DNA of 64,000 bases from Hydractinia symbiolongicarpus (GCF_029227915.1 NC_079888.1:24284001-24348000); one strand, 5' to 3'. Positions 37,696 to 52,200 are shown, numbered from the stretch's first letter. Made by a program: numbers and translations. The notes: generated from the letters alone by a model not told the origin.

Positions 37696-39453
37696 AAACG
37701 AAAACCCGGGATTTCCCGTAAATCCCGGGCTTGGCACGTATAGTCGAATGTATACAAAGAAAGTACCCAGGGAGTAAACTCATTTCCCGAACGATTTTTT
37801 AATTTTTTTTTTCACCACTAAAACGCATGAGACTTGCAGTTTTCAAGAATGTTTTCATTATTGATGAGACGCTGAATAAAAGCAGTTTAATCGCCGGCAA
37901 ACGAAAACCCGCGATTTCTCGTAAATCCCGGGCTTGGCACATATAGTCGAATCTATACAAAGAAAGTACCCTGTGAGTAAACTCATTTCCAGAACGATTT
38001 TTTAAATTATTTTTTCACCACTAAAACGCATAAGACTTGTAGTTTTTAAAAATGTTTTCATTTTTGATGAGACGCTGAATAAAAAAAGTTTATTCGCCGG
38101 CAAACGAAAACCCGCGACTTCCCGTAAATCCCGGCTTGGCCCGTATAGTCAAAAGTATACAAAGAAAGTACCCAGGAAGTAAACTCATTTCCCGAACGAT
38201 TTTTTAAATTATTTTTTCACCACTAAAACGCATGAGACTTGTAGTTTTCAAAAATGTTTTCATTTTTGATGAGACGCTGAATAAAAGCAGTTTAATCGCC
38301 GGCAAACGAAAACCTGCGATTTCCCTAAATCTCGGACTCGGACCGTATAGTCAAAAGTATACAAAGAAAGTACCCAGGGAGTAAACTCATTTCCAGAACG
38401 ATTTTTTAAATTATTTTTTCACCACTAAAACGCATAAGACTTGTAGTTTTTAAAAATGTTTTCATTTTTGATTAGACGCTGAATAAAAGAAGTTTAATTG
38501 CCGGCAAACAAAAACCCGCGATTTTCCGTAAATTCCGGGCTTGGCCCCTATAGTCAAAAGTATACAAAGAAAGTACCCAGGGAGTAAACTCATTTCCCGA
38601 ACGATTTTTTATATTATTTTTTTACCACTAAACGCATGAGACTTTTACTTTTCAAAAATATTTTCATATTTGATGGGACGCTGAATAAAAGAATTTTAAT
38701 CGCCGGCAAACGAAAATCCGCGATTTCCCGTAAATCCCGGACTCGGCCCGTATAGTCAAAAGTATACAAAGAAAGTACCCAGGGAGTAAACTCATTTCCC
38801 GAACGATTTTTTAAATTATTTTTTCACCACTAAAACGCATGAGACTTGTAGTTGTCAAAAATGTTTTCATTTTTGATGAGACGCTTAATGAAAGAGGTTT
38901 AATCGCCGGCAAACGAAATCCCGCGTTTTCCCCTAAATCCGGGGCTTGGCCCGTATAGTCGAATGAATACAAAGAAAGTATCCAGAAAGTAAACTCATTT
39001 CCCGAACGATTTTTTAAATTTTTTTTTCACCACTAAAACGCATGAGACTTGTAGTTTTCAAAAATGTTTTCATTTTTGATGAGACGCTTAATGAAAGATG
39101 TTTAATCGCCGGAAAACGAAAACCCGCGATTTCCCGTAAATCCCGGGCTTGGCCCGTATAGTCGAATGTATACAAAGAAAGTAGCCTGTGAGTAAACTCA
39201 TTTCCAGAACGATTTTTTAAATTATTTTTTCACCACTAAAACGCATAAGACTTGTAGTTTTTAAAAATGTTTTCATTTTTGATGAGACGCTGAATAAAAG
39301 CAGTTTAATCGCCGGCAAACGAAAATCCGCGATTTCCCGTAAATCCCGGACTCGGCCGTATAGTCAAAAGTATACAAAGAAAGTACCCAGGGAGTAAACT
39401 CAATTCCCAAACGATTTTTTAAATTATTTTTTCACCACTACGACACATGAGAC

Positions 39454-40870
39454 TTGTAGCTGTCAAAAATGTTTTCATTTTTGATGAGACTCTTAATGAA
39501 AGAGGTTTAATCGCCGGCAAACGAAATCCCGCGTTTTCCCGTAAATCCGGGGCTTGGCCCGTATAGTCGAATGTATACAAAGAAAGTACCCAGGGAGTAA
39601 ACTCATTTCCCGAACGATTTTTAAAATTTTTTTTTCACCACTAAAACGCATGAGACTTGTAGTTTTCAAAAATGTTTTCATTTTTGATGAGACGCTGAAT
39701 AAAAGAAGTTTAATCGCCGGCAAACGAAAACACGCGATTTCCCGTATATCCCGGCTTGGCCGGTATAGTCAAAAGTATACAAAGAAAGTACCCAGGGAGT
39801 AAACTCATTTCCCGAAGGATTTTTTCAATTATTTTTTCACCACTAAAACGCATGAGACTTGTAGTTTTCAAAAATGTTTTCATTTTTGATGAGACGCTGA
39901 ATAAAAGAAGTTTAATCGCCGGCAAACAAAAACCCGCGATTTCCCGTAAATCCCGGCTTGGCCCGTATAGTCAAAAGTATACAAAGAAAGTACCCAGGGA
40001 GTAAACTCATTTCCCGAACGATTTTTTAAATTATTTTTTCACCACTAAAACGCATGAGACTTGTAGTTTTCAAAAATGTTTTCATTTTTGATGAGACGCT
40101 GAATAAAAGCAGTTTAATCGCCGGCAAACGAAAATCCGCGGTTTCCCGTAAATCCCGGACTCGGCCCGTATAGTCAAAAGTATACAAAGAAAGTACCCAG
40201 GGAGTAAACTCAATTCCCAAACGATTTTTTAAATTATTTCTTCACCACTTAAATGCATGAGACTTGTAGTTGTCAAAAATGTTTTCATTTTTGATGAGAC
40301 TCTTAATGAAAGAGGTTTAATCGCCGGCAAACGAAATCCCGCGTTTTCCCGTAAATCCGGGGCTTGGCCCGTATAGTCGAATGTATACAAAGAAAGTACC
40401 CAGGGAGTAAACTCATTTCCCGAACGATTTTTAAAATTTTTTTTTCACCACTAAAACGCATGAGACTTGTAGTTTTCAAAAATGTTTTCATTTTTGATGA
40501 GACGCTGAATAAAAGAAGTTTAATCGCCGGCAAACGAAAACACGCGATTTCCCGTATATCCCGGCTTGGCCGGTATAGTCAAAAGTATACAAAGAAAGTA
40601 CCCAGGGAGTAAACTCATTTCCCGAAGGATTTTTTCAATTATTTTTTCACCACTAAAACGCATGAGACTTGTAGTTTTCAAAAATGTTTTCATTTTTGAT
40701 GAGACGCTGAATAAAAGAAGTTTAATCGCCGGCGAACAAAAACCCGCGATTTCCCGTAAATCCCGGCTTGGCCCGTATAGTCAAAAGTATACAAAGAAAG
40801 TACCCAGGGAGTAAACTCATTTCCCGAACGATTTTTTAAATTATTTTTTCACCACTAAAACGCATGAGAC
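39454..40870 (+). repeat. 4-monomer (810 bp) duplication within 18-mer copy 1
   Basis: About 39454-40060 recurs at 40264-40870. Both copies contain aacacgcgatttcccgtata, cttggccggtatag and cgaaggattttttcaatt. One base difference (ggcaaacaaaa versus ggcgaacaaaa) is visible near 39.92 and 40.73 kb. Confidence 0.85.
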
Positions 40871-42731
40871 TTGTAGTTGTCAAAAATGTTTTCATTTTTG
40901 ATGAGACGCTTAATGAAAGAGGTTTAATCGCTGGCAAACGAAATCCGGCGTTTTCCCGTAAATCCGGGGCTTGGCCCGTATAGTCGAATGTATACAAAGA
41001 AAGTACCCAGGGAGTACACTCATTTCCCGAACGCTTTTTTAAATTTTTTTTTCACCACTAAAACGCATGAGACTTGTAGTTTTCAAAAATGTTTTCATTT
41101 TTGATGAGACGCTTAATGAAAGAGGTTTAATCGCCGGAAAACGAAAACCCGCGATTTCCTGTAAATCCCGGGCTTGGTCCGTATAGTCGAATGTACACAA
41201 AGAAAGTATCCTGTGAGTAAACTCATTTTCAAAACGATTTTTTAAATTATTTTTTCACCACTAAAACGCATGAGACTTGTAGTTTTCAAAAATGTTTTCA
41301 TTTTTGATGAGACGCTGAATAAAAGAAGTTTAATCGCCGGCAAACGCAAACCCGGGATTTCCCGTAAATCCCGGGCTTGGCACGTATAGTCGAATGTATA
41401 CAAAGAAAGTACCCAGGGAGTAAACTCATTTCCCGAACGATTTTTTAATTTTTTTTTTCACCACTAAAACGCATGAGACTTGTAGTTTTCAAGAATGTTT
41501 TCATTATTGATGAGACGCTGAATAAAAGCAGTTTAATCGCCGGCAAATGAAAACCCGCGATTTCCCGTAAATCCCGGGCTTGGCACATATAGTCGAATGT
41601 ATACAAAGAAAGTACCCTGTGAGTAAACTCATTTCCAGAACGATTTTTTAAATTATTTTTTCACCACTAAAACGCATAAGACTTGTAGTTTTTAAAAATA
41701 TTTTCATTTTTGATGAGACGCTGAATAAAAAAAGTTTAATCGCCGGCAAACGAAAACCCGAGACTTCCCGTAAATCCCGGCTTGGCCCGTATAGTCAAAA
41801 GTATACAAAGAAAGTACCCAGGAAGTAAACTCATTTCCCGAACGATTTTTTAAATTATTTTTTCACCACTAAAACGCATGAGACTTGTAGTTTTCAAAAA
41901 TGTTTTCATTTTTGATGAGACGCTGAATAAAAGCAGTTTAATCGCCGGCAAACGAAAACCTGCGATTTCCCTAAATCCCGGACTCGGCCCGTATAGTCAA
42001 AAGTATACAAGGAAAGTACCCAGGGAGTAAACTCATTTCCAGAACGATTTTTTAAATTATTTTTTCACCACTAAAACGCATAAGACTTGTAGTTTTTAAA
42101 AATGTTTTCATTTTTGATTAGACGCTGAATAAAAGAAGTTTAATTGCCGGCAAACAAAAACCCGCGATTTCCCGTAAATTCCGGGCTTGGCCCCTATAGT
42201 CAAAAGTATACAAAGAAAGTACCCAGGGAGTAAACTCATTTCCCGAACGATTTTTTATATTATTTTTTTACCACTAAACGCATGAGACTTGTAGTTTTCA
42301 AAAATATTTTCATATTTGGTGGGACGCTGAATAAAAGAATTTTAATCGCCGGCAAACAAAAATCCGCGATTTCCCGTAAATCCCGGACTCGGCCCGTATA
42401 GTCAAAAGTATACAAAGAAAGTACCCAGGGAGTAAACTCATTTCCCGAACGATTTTTTAAATTATTTTTTCACCACTAAAACGCATGAGACTTGTAGTTG
42501 TCAAAAATGTTTTCATTTTTGATGAGACGCTTAATGAAAGAGGTTTAATCGCCGGCAAACGAAATCCCGCGTTTTCCCGTAAATCCGGGGCTTGGCCCGT
42601 ATAGTCGAATGTATACAAAGAAAGTACCCAGGGAGTAAACTCATTTCCCGAACGATTTTTTAAATTTTTTTTTCACCACTAAAACGCATGAGACTTGTAG
42701 TTTTCAAAAATGTTTTCATTTTTGATGAGAC

Positions 42732-43947
42732 GCTTAATGAAAGATGTTTAATCGCCGGAAAACGAAAACCCGCGATTTCCCGTAAATCCCGGGCTTGGCT
42801 CGTATAGTCGAATGTATACAAAGAAAGTAGCCTGTGAGTAAACTCATTTCCAGAACGATTTTTTAAATTATTTTTTCACCACTAAAACGCATAAGACTTG
42901 TTGTTTTTAAAAATGTTTTCATTTTTGATGAGACGCTGAATAAAAGCAGTTTAATCGCCGGCAAACGAAAATCCGCGATTTCCCGTAAATCCCGGACTCG
43001 GCCGTATAGTCAAAAGTATACAAAGAAAGTACCCAGGGAGTAAACTCAATTCCCGAACGATTTTTTAAATTATTTTTTCACCACTAAGACGCATGAGACT
43101 TGTAGCTGTCAAAAATGTTTTCATTTTTGATGAGACTCTTAATGAAAGAGGTTTAATCGCCGGCAAAAGAAATCCCGCGTTTTCCCGTAAATCCGGGGCT
43201 TGGCCCGTATAGTCGAATGTATACAAAGAAAGTACCCAGGGAGTAAACTCATTTCCCGAACAATTTTTAAATTTTTTTTTTCACCACTAAAACGCATGAG
43301 ACTTGTAGTTTTCAAAAATGTTTTCATTTTTGATGAGACGCTTAATGAAAGATGTTTAATCGCCGGAAAACGAAAACCCGCGATTTCCCGTAAATCCCGG
43401 GCTTGGCTCGTATAGTCGAATGTATACAAAGAAAGTAGCCTGTGAGTAAACTCATTTCCAGAACGATTTTTTAAATTATTTTTTCACCACTAAAACGCAT
43501 AAGACTTGTTGTTTTTAAAAATGTTTTCATTTTTGATGAGACGCTGAATAAAAGCAGTTTAATCGCCGGCAAACGAAAATCCGCGATTTCCCGTAAATCC
43601 CGGACTCGGCCGTATAGTCAAAAGTATACAAAGAAAGTACCCAGGGAGTAAACTCAATTCCCGAACGATTTTTTAAATTATTTTTTCACCACTAAGACGC
43701 ATGAGACTTGTAGCTGTCAAAAATGTTTTCATTTTTGATGAGACTCTTAATGAAAGAGGTTTAATCGCCGGCAAAAGAAATCCCGCGTTTTCCCGTAAAT
43801 CCGGGGCTTGGCCCGTATAGTCGAATGTATACAAAGAAAGTACCCAGGGAGTAAACTCATTTCCCGAACAATTTTTAAATTTTTTTTTTCACCACTAAAA
43901 CGCATGAGACTTGTAGTTTTCAAAAATGTTTTCATTTTTGATGAGAC
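42732..43947 (+). repeat. 3-monomer (608 bp) duplication within 18-mer copy 2
   Basis: Copies 42732-43339 and 43340-43947 share gaaagatg, cttggctcg, gtagcctgtgag, gacttgttgt, cactaagacg and ggcaaaagaaa. They look identical by eye. The right end of this duplication coincides with the left end of the 5.9-kb super-repeat. Confidence 0.87.
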
Positions 43948-46900
43948 GCTGAATAAAAGAAGTTTAATCGCCGGCAAACGAAAACACGCGATTTCCCGTA
44001 AATCCCGGCTTGGCCGGTATAGTCAAAAGTATACAAAGAAAGTACCCAGGGAGTAAACTCATTTCCCGAAGGATTTTTTCAATTATTTTTTCACCACTAA
44101 AACGCATGAGACTTGTAGTTTTCAAAAATGTTTTCATTTTTGATGAGACGCTGAATAAAAGCAGTTTAATCGCCGGCAAACGAAAACCCGCGATTTCCCG
44201 TAAATCCCGGCTTGGCCCGTATAGTCAAAAGTATACAAAGAAAGTACCCAGGGAGTAAACTCATTTCCCGAACGATTTTTTAAATTATTTTTTCACCACT
44301 AAAACGCATGAGACTTGTAGTTTTCAAAAATGTTTTCATTTTTGATGAGACGCTGAATAAAAGCAGTTTAATCGCCGGCAAACGAAAATCCGCGATTTCC
44401 CGTAAATCACGGACTCGGCCCGTATAGTCAAAAATATACAAAAAAAGTACCCAGGGAGTAAACTCATTTCCCGAACGATTTTTAAATTATTTTTTCACCA
44501 CTAAAACGCATGAGACTTGTAGTTGTCAAAAATGTTTTCATTTTTGATGAGACGCTTAATGAAAGAGGTTTAATCGCTGGCAAACGAAATTCGGCGTTTT
44601 CCCGTAAATCCGGGGCTTGGCCCGTATAGTCGAATGTATACAAAGAAAGTACCCAGGGAGTACACTCATTTCCCGAACGATTTTTTAAATTTTTTTTTCA
44701 CCACTAAAACGCATGAGACTTGTAGGTTTTAAAAATGTTTTCATTTTTGATGAGACGCTGAATAAAAGAAGTTTAATCGCCGGTAAACGAAAACCCGCGA
44801 TTTTCCGTAAATCCCGGGCTTGGCACGTATAGTCGAATGTATACAAAGAAAGTACCCTGTGAGTAAACCCATTTCCAGAACGATTTTTTAAATTATTTTT
44901 TCACCACTAAAGCCCATGAGACTTGTAGTTTTTAAAAATGTTTTCATTTTTGATGAGACGCTGAATAAAAGAAGTTTAATCGCCGGCAAACGAAAACCCG
45001 CGATTTCCCGTAAATCCCGGCTTGGCCCGTATAGTCAAAAGTATACAAAGAAAGTACCCAGGGAGTAAACTCATTTCCCGAACGATTTTTTAAATTTTTT
45101 TTTCACCACTAAAACGCATGAGACTTGTAGTTTTCAAAAATGTTTTCATTTTTGATGAGACGCTTAATGAAAGAGGTTTAATCGCCGAAAAACGAAAACC
45201 CGCGATTTCCTGTAAATCCCGGGCTTGGTCCGTATAGTCGAATGTATACAAAGAAAGTACCCTGTGAGTAAAGTCATTTCCAGAACGATTTTTTAAATTA
45301 TTTTTTCACCACTAAAATGCATAAAACTTGTAGGTTTTAAAAATGTTTTCATTTTTGATGAGACGCTGAATAAAAGAAGTTTAATCGCCGGCAAACGAAA
45401 ACCCGCGATTTCCCGTAAATCCCGGGCTTGGCACGTATAGTCGAATGTATACAAAGAAAGTACCCTGTGAGTAAACCCATTTCCAGAACGATTTTTTAAA
45501 TTATTTTTTCACCACTAAAGCCCATGAGACTTGTAGTTTTTAAAAATGTTTTCATTTTTGATGAGACGCTGAATAAAAGAAGTTTAATCGCCGGCAAACG
45601 AAAACCCGCGATTTCCTGTAAATCCCGGCTTGGCCCGTATAGTCAAAAGTAAACAAAGAAAGTACCCAGGGAGTAAACTCATTTCGCGAACGATTTTTTA
45701 AATTATTTTTTCACCACTAAAACGCATGAGACTTGTAGTTTTCAAAAATGTTTTCATTTTTGATGAGACGCTGAATAAAAGAAGTTTAATCGCCGGCAAA
45801 CGAAAACCCGCGATTTGCCGTAAATCCCGGCCTGGCCCGTATAGTCAAAAGTATACAAAGAAAGTACCCAGGGAGTAAACTCAATTCCCGAACGATTTTT
45901 TAAATTATTTTTTCACCACTAAAACGCATGAGACTTGTAGTTTTCAAAAATGTTTTCATTTTTGATGAGACGCTAAATAAAAGCAGTTTAATCGCCGGCA
46001 AACGAAAATCCGCGATTTCCCGTAAATCCCGGACTCGGCCCGTATAGTCAAAAGTATACAAAGAAAGTACCCAGGGAGTAAACTCATTTCCCGAACGATT
46101 TTTTAAATTATTTTTTCACCACTAAAACGCTTGAGACTTGTAGTTTTCAAAAATGTTTTCATTTTTGATGAGACGCTTAATGAAAGAGGTTTAATCGCCG
46201 GAAAACGAAAACCCGCGATTTCCCGTAAATCCCGGGCTTGGCCCGTATAGTCGAATATATACAAAGAAAGTACCCTGTGAGTAAACTCATTTCCAGAACG
46301 ATTTTTTAAATTATTTTTTCACCACTAAAACGCATAAGACTTGTAGGTTTTAAAAATGTTTTCATTTTTGATGAGACGCTGAATAAAAGAAGTTTTATCG
46401 CCGGCAAACGAAAACCCGCGATTTCCCGTAAATCCCGGCTTGGCCCGTATAGTCAAAAGTATACAAAGAAAGTACCCAGGAAGTAAACTCATTTCCAGAA
46501 CGATTTTTTAAATTATTTTTTCACCACTAAAACGCATGAGACTTGTAGTTTTCAAAAATGTTTTCATTTTTGATGAGATGCTGAATAAAAGAAGTTTAAT
46601 CGCCGGCAAACGAAAGCCCCCGATTTCCCGTAAATCCCGGCTTGGCCCGTATAGTCAAAAGTATACAAAGAAAGTACCCTGTGAGTAAACTCATTTCCCG
46701 AACGATTTTTTAAATTATTTTTTCACCACTAAAACGCTTGAGACTTGTAGTTTTCAAAAATGTTTTCATTTTTGATGAGACGCTTAATGAAAGAGGTTTA
46801 ATCGCCGGAAAACGAAAACCCGCAATTTCCCGTAAATCCCGGGCTTGGCCCGTATAGTCGAATATATACAAAGAAAGTACCCTGTGAGTAAACTCATTTC

Positions 46901-49212
46901 CAGAACGATTTTTTAAATTATTTTTTCACCACTAAAACGCATAAGACTTGTAGGTTTTAAAAATGTTTTCATTTTTGATGAGACGCTGAATAAAAGAAGT
47001 TTTATCGCCGGCAAACGAAAACCCGCGATTTCCCGTAAATCCCGGCTTGGCCCGTATAGTCAAAAGTATACAAAGAAAGTACCCAGGGAGTAAACTCATT
47101 TCCAGAACGATTTTTTAAATTATTTTTTCACCACTAAAACGCATGAGACTTGTAGTTTTCAAAAATGTTTTCATTTTTGATGAGATGCTGAATAAAAGAA
47201 GTTTAATCGCCGGCAAACGAAAGCCCCCGATTTCCCGTAAATCCCGGCTTGGCCCGTATAGTCAAAAGTATACAAAGAAAGTACCCTGTGAGTAAACTCA
47301 TTTCCAGAACGATTTTTTAAATTATTTTTTCACCACTAAAACGCATGAGACTTGTAGTTTTCAAGAATGTTTTCATTTTTGAGGAGATGCTGAATAAAAG
47401 AAGTTTAATCGCCGGCAAACGAAAACCCGCGATTTCCCGTAAATCCCGGGCTTGGCACGTATAGTCGAATGTATACAAAGAAAGTACCCAGGGAGTAAAC
47501 TCATTTCCCGAACGATTTTTTAAATTTTTTTTTCACCACTAAAACGCATGAGACTTGTAGTTTTCAAAAATGTTTTCATTTTTGATGAGACGCTGAATAA
47601 AAGAAGTTTAATCGCCGGTAAACGAAAACCCGCGATTTCCCGTAAATCCCGGCTTGGCCGGTATAGTCAAAAGTATACAAAGAAAGTACCCAGGGAGTAA
47701 ACTCATTTCCCGAAGGATTTTTTAAATTATATTTTCACCACTAAAACGCATGAGACTTGTAGTTTTCAAAAATGTTTTCATTTTTGATGAGACGCTGAAT
47801 AAAAGAAGTTTAATCGCCGGCAAACGAAAACCCGCGATTTCCTGTAAATCCCGGCTTGGCCCGTATAGTCAAAAGTATACAAAGAAAGTACCCAGGGAGT
47901 AAACTCATTTCCCTAACGATTTTTTAAATTATTTTTTCACCACTAAAGCGCATGAGACTTGTAGTTTTCAAAAATGTTTTCATTTTTGATGAGACGCTGA
48001 ATAAAAGCAGTTTAATCGCCGGCAGACGAAAATCCGCGATATCCCGTAAATCCCGGACTCGGCCCGTAAAGTCAAAAGTATACAAAGAAAGTACCCAGGG
48101 AGTAAACTCATTTCCCGAACGATTTTTTAAATTATTTTTTCACCACTAAAACGCAGGAGACTTGTAGTTGTCAAAAATGTTTTCACTTTTGATGAGACGC
48201 TTAATGAAAGAGGATTAATCGCCGGCAAACGAAATCCAGCGTTTTCCCGTAAATCCGGGGCTTGGCCCGTATAGTCGAATGTATACAAAGAAAGTACCCA
48301 GGGAGTAAACTCATTTCCCGAACGATTTTTTAAATTTTTTTTTCACCACTAAAACGCATGAGACTTGTAGTTTTCAAAAATGTTTTCATTTTTGATGAGA
48401 CGCATAATGAAAGAGGTTTAATCGCCGGAAAACGAAAACCCGCGATTTCCCGTAAATCCCGGGCTTGGCCCGTATAGTTGAATGTATACAAAGAAAGTAC
48501 CATGTGAGTAAACTCATTTACAGAACGATTTTTTAAATTATTTTTTCACCACTAAAACGCATAAGACTTGTAGTTTTCAAAAATGTTTTCATTTTTAATG
48601 AGACGCTGAATAAAAGAAGTTTAATCGCCGGCAAACGAAAACCCGCGATTTCCCGTAAATCCCGGCTTGGCCCGTATAGTCAAAAGTATACAAAGAAAGT
48701 ACCCAGGGAGTAAACTCATTTCCAGAACGATTTTTTAAATTATTTTTTCACCACTAAAACGCATGAGACTTGTAGTTTTCAAGAATGTTTTCATTTTTGA
48801 TGAGATGCTGAATAAAAGAAGTTTAATCGCCGGCAAACGAAAACCCGCGATTTCCCGTAAATCCCGGGCTTGGCACGTATAGTCGAATGTATACAAAGAA
48901 AGTACCCAGGGAGTAAACTCATTTCCCGAACGATTTTTTAAATTATTTTTTCACCACTAAAACGCATGAGACTTGTAGTTGTCAAAAATGTTTTCACTTT
49001 TGATGAGACGCTTAATGAAAGAGGATTAATCGCCGGCAAACGAAATCCGGCGTTTTCCCGTAAATCCGGGGCTTGGCCCGTATAGTCGAATGTATACAAA
49101 GAAAGTACCCAGGGAGTAAACTCATTTCCCGAACGATTTTTTAAATTTTTTTTTCACCACTAAAACGCATGAGACTTGTAGTTTTCAAAAATGTTTTCAT
49201 TTTTGATGAGAC
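43340..49212 (+). repeat. Super-repeat unit 1 (~29 monomers, 5873 bp)
   Basis: This unit begins at the gaaagatg monomer and is followed directly by unit 2. Matching markers at offset 5873: the reading-frame pairs 43747/49620, 43964/49837 and 44010/49883; aaaatatacaaaaaaag (44.43/50.30 kb), a 1-bp T-run loss (44.48/50.35 kb), aattcggcg (44.59/50.46 kb), gccgaaaaacg (45.18/51.06 kb) and agtaaacaaa (45648/51521). Within it, about 46100-46700 is followed by a near copy at 46700-47300 (607 bp; cgcttgagac at 46128 and 46735). Confidence 0.9.
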
Positions 49213-52200
49213 GCTTAATGAAAGATGTTTAATCGCCGGAAAACGAAAACCCGCGATTTCCCGTAAATCCCGGGCTTGGCTCGTATAGTCGAATGTATAC
49301 AAAGAAAGTAGCCTGTGAGTAAACTCATTTCCAGAACGATTTTTTAAATTATTTTTTCACCACTAAAACGCATAAGACTTGTTGTTTTTAAAAATGTTTT
49401 CATTTTTGATGAGACGCTGAATAAAAGCAGTTTAATCGCCGGCAAACGAAAATCCGCGATTTCCCGTAAATCCCGGACTCGGCCGTATAGTCAAAAGTAT
49501 ACAAAGAAAGTACCCAGGGAGTAAACTCAATTCCCGAACGATTTTTTAAATTATTTTTTCACCACTAAGACGCATGAGACTTGTAGCTGTCAAAAATGTT
49601 TTCATTTTTGATGAGACTCTTAATGAAAGAGGTTTAATCGCCGGCAAAAGAAATCCCGCGTTTTCCCGTAAATCCGGGGCTTGGCCCGTATAGTCGAATG
49701 TATACAAAGAAAGTACCCAGGGAGTAAACTCATTTCCCGAACAATTTTTAAATTTTTTTTTTCACCACTAAAACGCATGAGACTTGTAGTTTTCAAAAAT
49801 GTTTTCATTTTTGATTAGACGCTGAATAAAAGAAGTTTAATCGCCGGCAAACGAAAACACGCGATTTCCCGTAAATCCCGGCTTGGCCGGTATAGTCAAA
49901 AGTATACAAAGAAAGTACCCAGGGAGTAAACTCATTTCCCGAAGGATTTTTTCAATTATTTTTTCACCACTAAAACGCATGAGACTTGTAGTTTTCAAAA
50001 ATGTTTTCATTTTTGATGAGACGCTGAATAAAAGAAGTTTAATCGCCGGCAAACGAAAACCCGCGATTTCCCGTAAATCCCGGCTTGGCCCGTATAGTCA
50101 AAAGTATACAAAGAAAGTACCCAGGGAGTAAACTCATTTCCCGAACGATTTTTTAAATTATTTTTTCACCACTAAAACGCATGAGACTTGTAGTTTTCAA
50201 AAATGTTTTCATTTTTGATGAGACGCTGAATAAAAGCAGTTTAATCGCCGGCAAACGAAAATCCGCGATTTCCCGTAAATCCCGGACTCGGCCCGTATAG
50301 TCAAAAATATACAAAAAAAGTACCCAGGGAGTAAACTCATTTCCCGAACGATTTTTAAATTATTTTTTCACCACTAAAACGCATGAGACTTGTAGTTGTC
50401 AAAAATGTTTTCATTTTTGATGAGACGCTTAATGAAAGAGGTTTAATCGCTGGCAAACGAAATTCGGCGTTTTCCCGTAAATCCGGGGCTTGGCCCGTAT
50501 AGTCGAATGTATACAAAGAAAGTACCCAGGGAGTACACTCATTTCCCGAACGATTTTTTAAATTTTTTTTTCACCACTAAAACGCATGAGACTTGTAGGT
50601 TTTAAAAATGTTTTCATTTTTGATGAGACGCTGAATAAAAGAAGTTTAATCGCCGGTAAACGAAAACCCGCGTTTTTCCGTAAATCCCGGGCTTGGCACG
50701 TATAGTCGAATGTATACAAAGAAAGTACCCTGTGAGTAAACCCATTTCCAGAACGATTTTTTAAATTATTTTTTCACCACTAAAGCCCATGAGACTTGTA
50801 GTTTTTAAAAATGTTTTCATTTTTGATGAGACGCTGAATAAAAGAAGTTTAATCGCCGGCAAACGAAAACCCGCGATTTCCCGTAAATCCCGGCTTGGCC
50901 CGTATAGTCAAAAGTATACAAAGAAAGTACCCAGGGAGTAAACTCATTTCCCGAACGATTTTTTAAATTTTTTTTTCACCACTAAAACGCATGAGACTTG
51001 TAGTTTTCAAAAATGTTTTCATTTTTGATGAGACGCTTAATGAAAGAGGTTTAATCGCCGAAAAACGAAAACCCGCGATTTCCTGTAAATCCCGGGCTTG
51101 GTCCGTATAGTCGAATGTATACAAAGAAAGTACCCTGTGAGTAAAGTCATTTCCAGAACGATTTTTTAAATTATTTTTTCACCACTAAAATGCATAAGAC
51201 TTGTAGGTTTTAAAAATGTTTTCATTTTTGATGAGACGCTGAATAAAAGAAGTTTAATCGCCGGCAAACGAAAACCCGCGATTTCCCGTAAATCCCGGGC
51301 TTGGCACGTATAGTCGAATGTATACAAAGAAAGTACCCTGTGAGTAAACCCATTTCCAGAACGATTTTTTAAATTATTTTTTCACCACTAAAGCCCATGA
51401 GAATTGTAGTTTTTGAAAATGTTTTCATTTTTGATGAGACGCTGAATAAAAGAAGTTTAATCGCCGGCAAACGAAAACCCGCGATTTCCTGTAAATCCCG
51501 GCTTGGCCCGTATAGTCAAAAGTAAACAAAGAAAGTACCCAGGGAGTAAACTCATTTCGCGAACGATTTTTTAAATTATTTTTTCACCACTAAAACGCAT
51601 GAGACTTGTAGTTTTCAAAAATGTTTTCATTTTTGATGAGACGCTAAATAAAAGCAGTTTAATCGCCGGCAAACGAAAATCCGCGATTTCCCGTAAATCC
51701 CGGACTCGGCCCGTATAGTCAAAAGTATACAAAGAAAGTACCCAGGGAGTAAACTCATTTCCCGAACGATTTTTTAAATTATTTTTTCACCACTAAAACG
51801 CTTGAGACTTGTAGTTTTCAAAAATGTTTTCATTTTTGATGAGACGCTTAATGAAAGAGGTTTAATCGCCGGAAAACGAAAACCCGCGATTTCCCGTAAA
51901 TCCCGGGCTTGGCCCGTATAGTCGAATATATACAAAGAAAGTACCCTGTGAGTAAACTCATTTCCAGAACGATTTTTTAAATTATTTTTTCACCACTAAA
52001 ACGCATAAGACTTGTAGGTTTTAAAAATGTTTTCATTTTTGATGAGACGCTGAATAAAAGAAGTTTTATCGCCGGCAAACGAAAACCCGCGATTTCCCGT
52101 AAATCCCGGCTTGGCCCGTATAGTCAAAAGTATACAAAGAAAGTACCCAGGAAGTAAACTCATTTCCAGAACGATTTTTTAAATTATTTTTTCACCACTA

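Larger units (their letters stand above)
37595..44721 (+). repeat. 18-monomer HOR (3646 bp), two copies
   Basis: Copy 1 about 37595-41075, copy 2 about 41241-44721. Shared rare markers: gttttcaaga (37839/41484), gacttcccg (about 38108/41754), gattagacgc with aattgccggc (38.47/42.12 kb), V monomers (38610/42256), gaaagatg (39.09/42.74 kb) and gagtacact (41012/44658). Inside, each copy has its own later change: a 4-monomer duplication in copy 1 and a 3-monomer duplication in copy 2. Confidence 0.88.
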
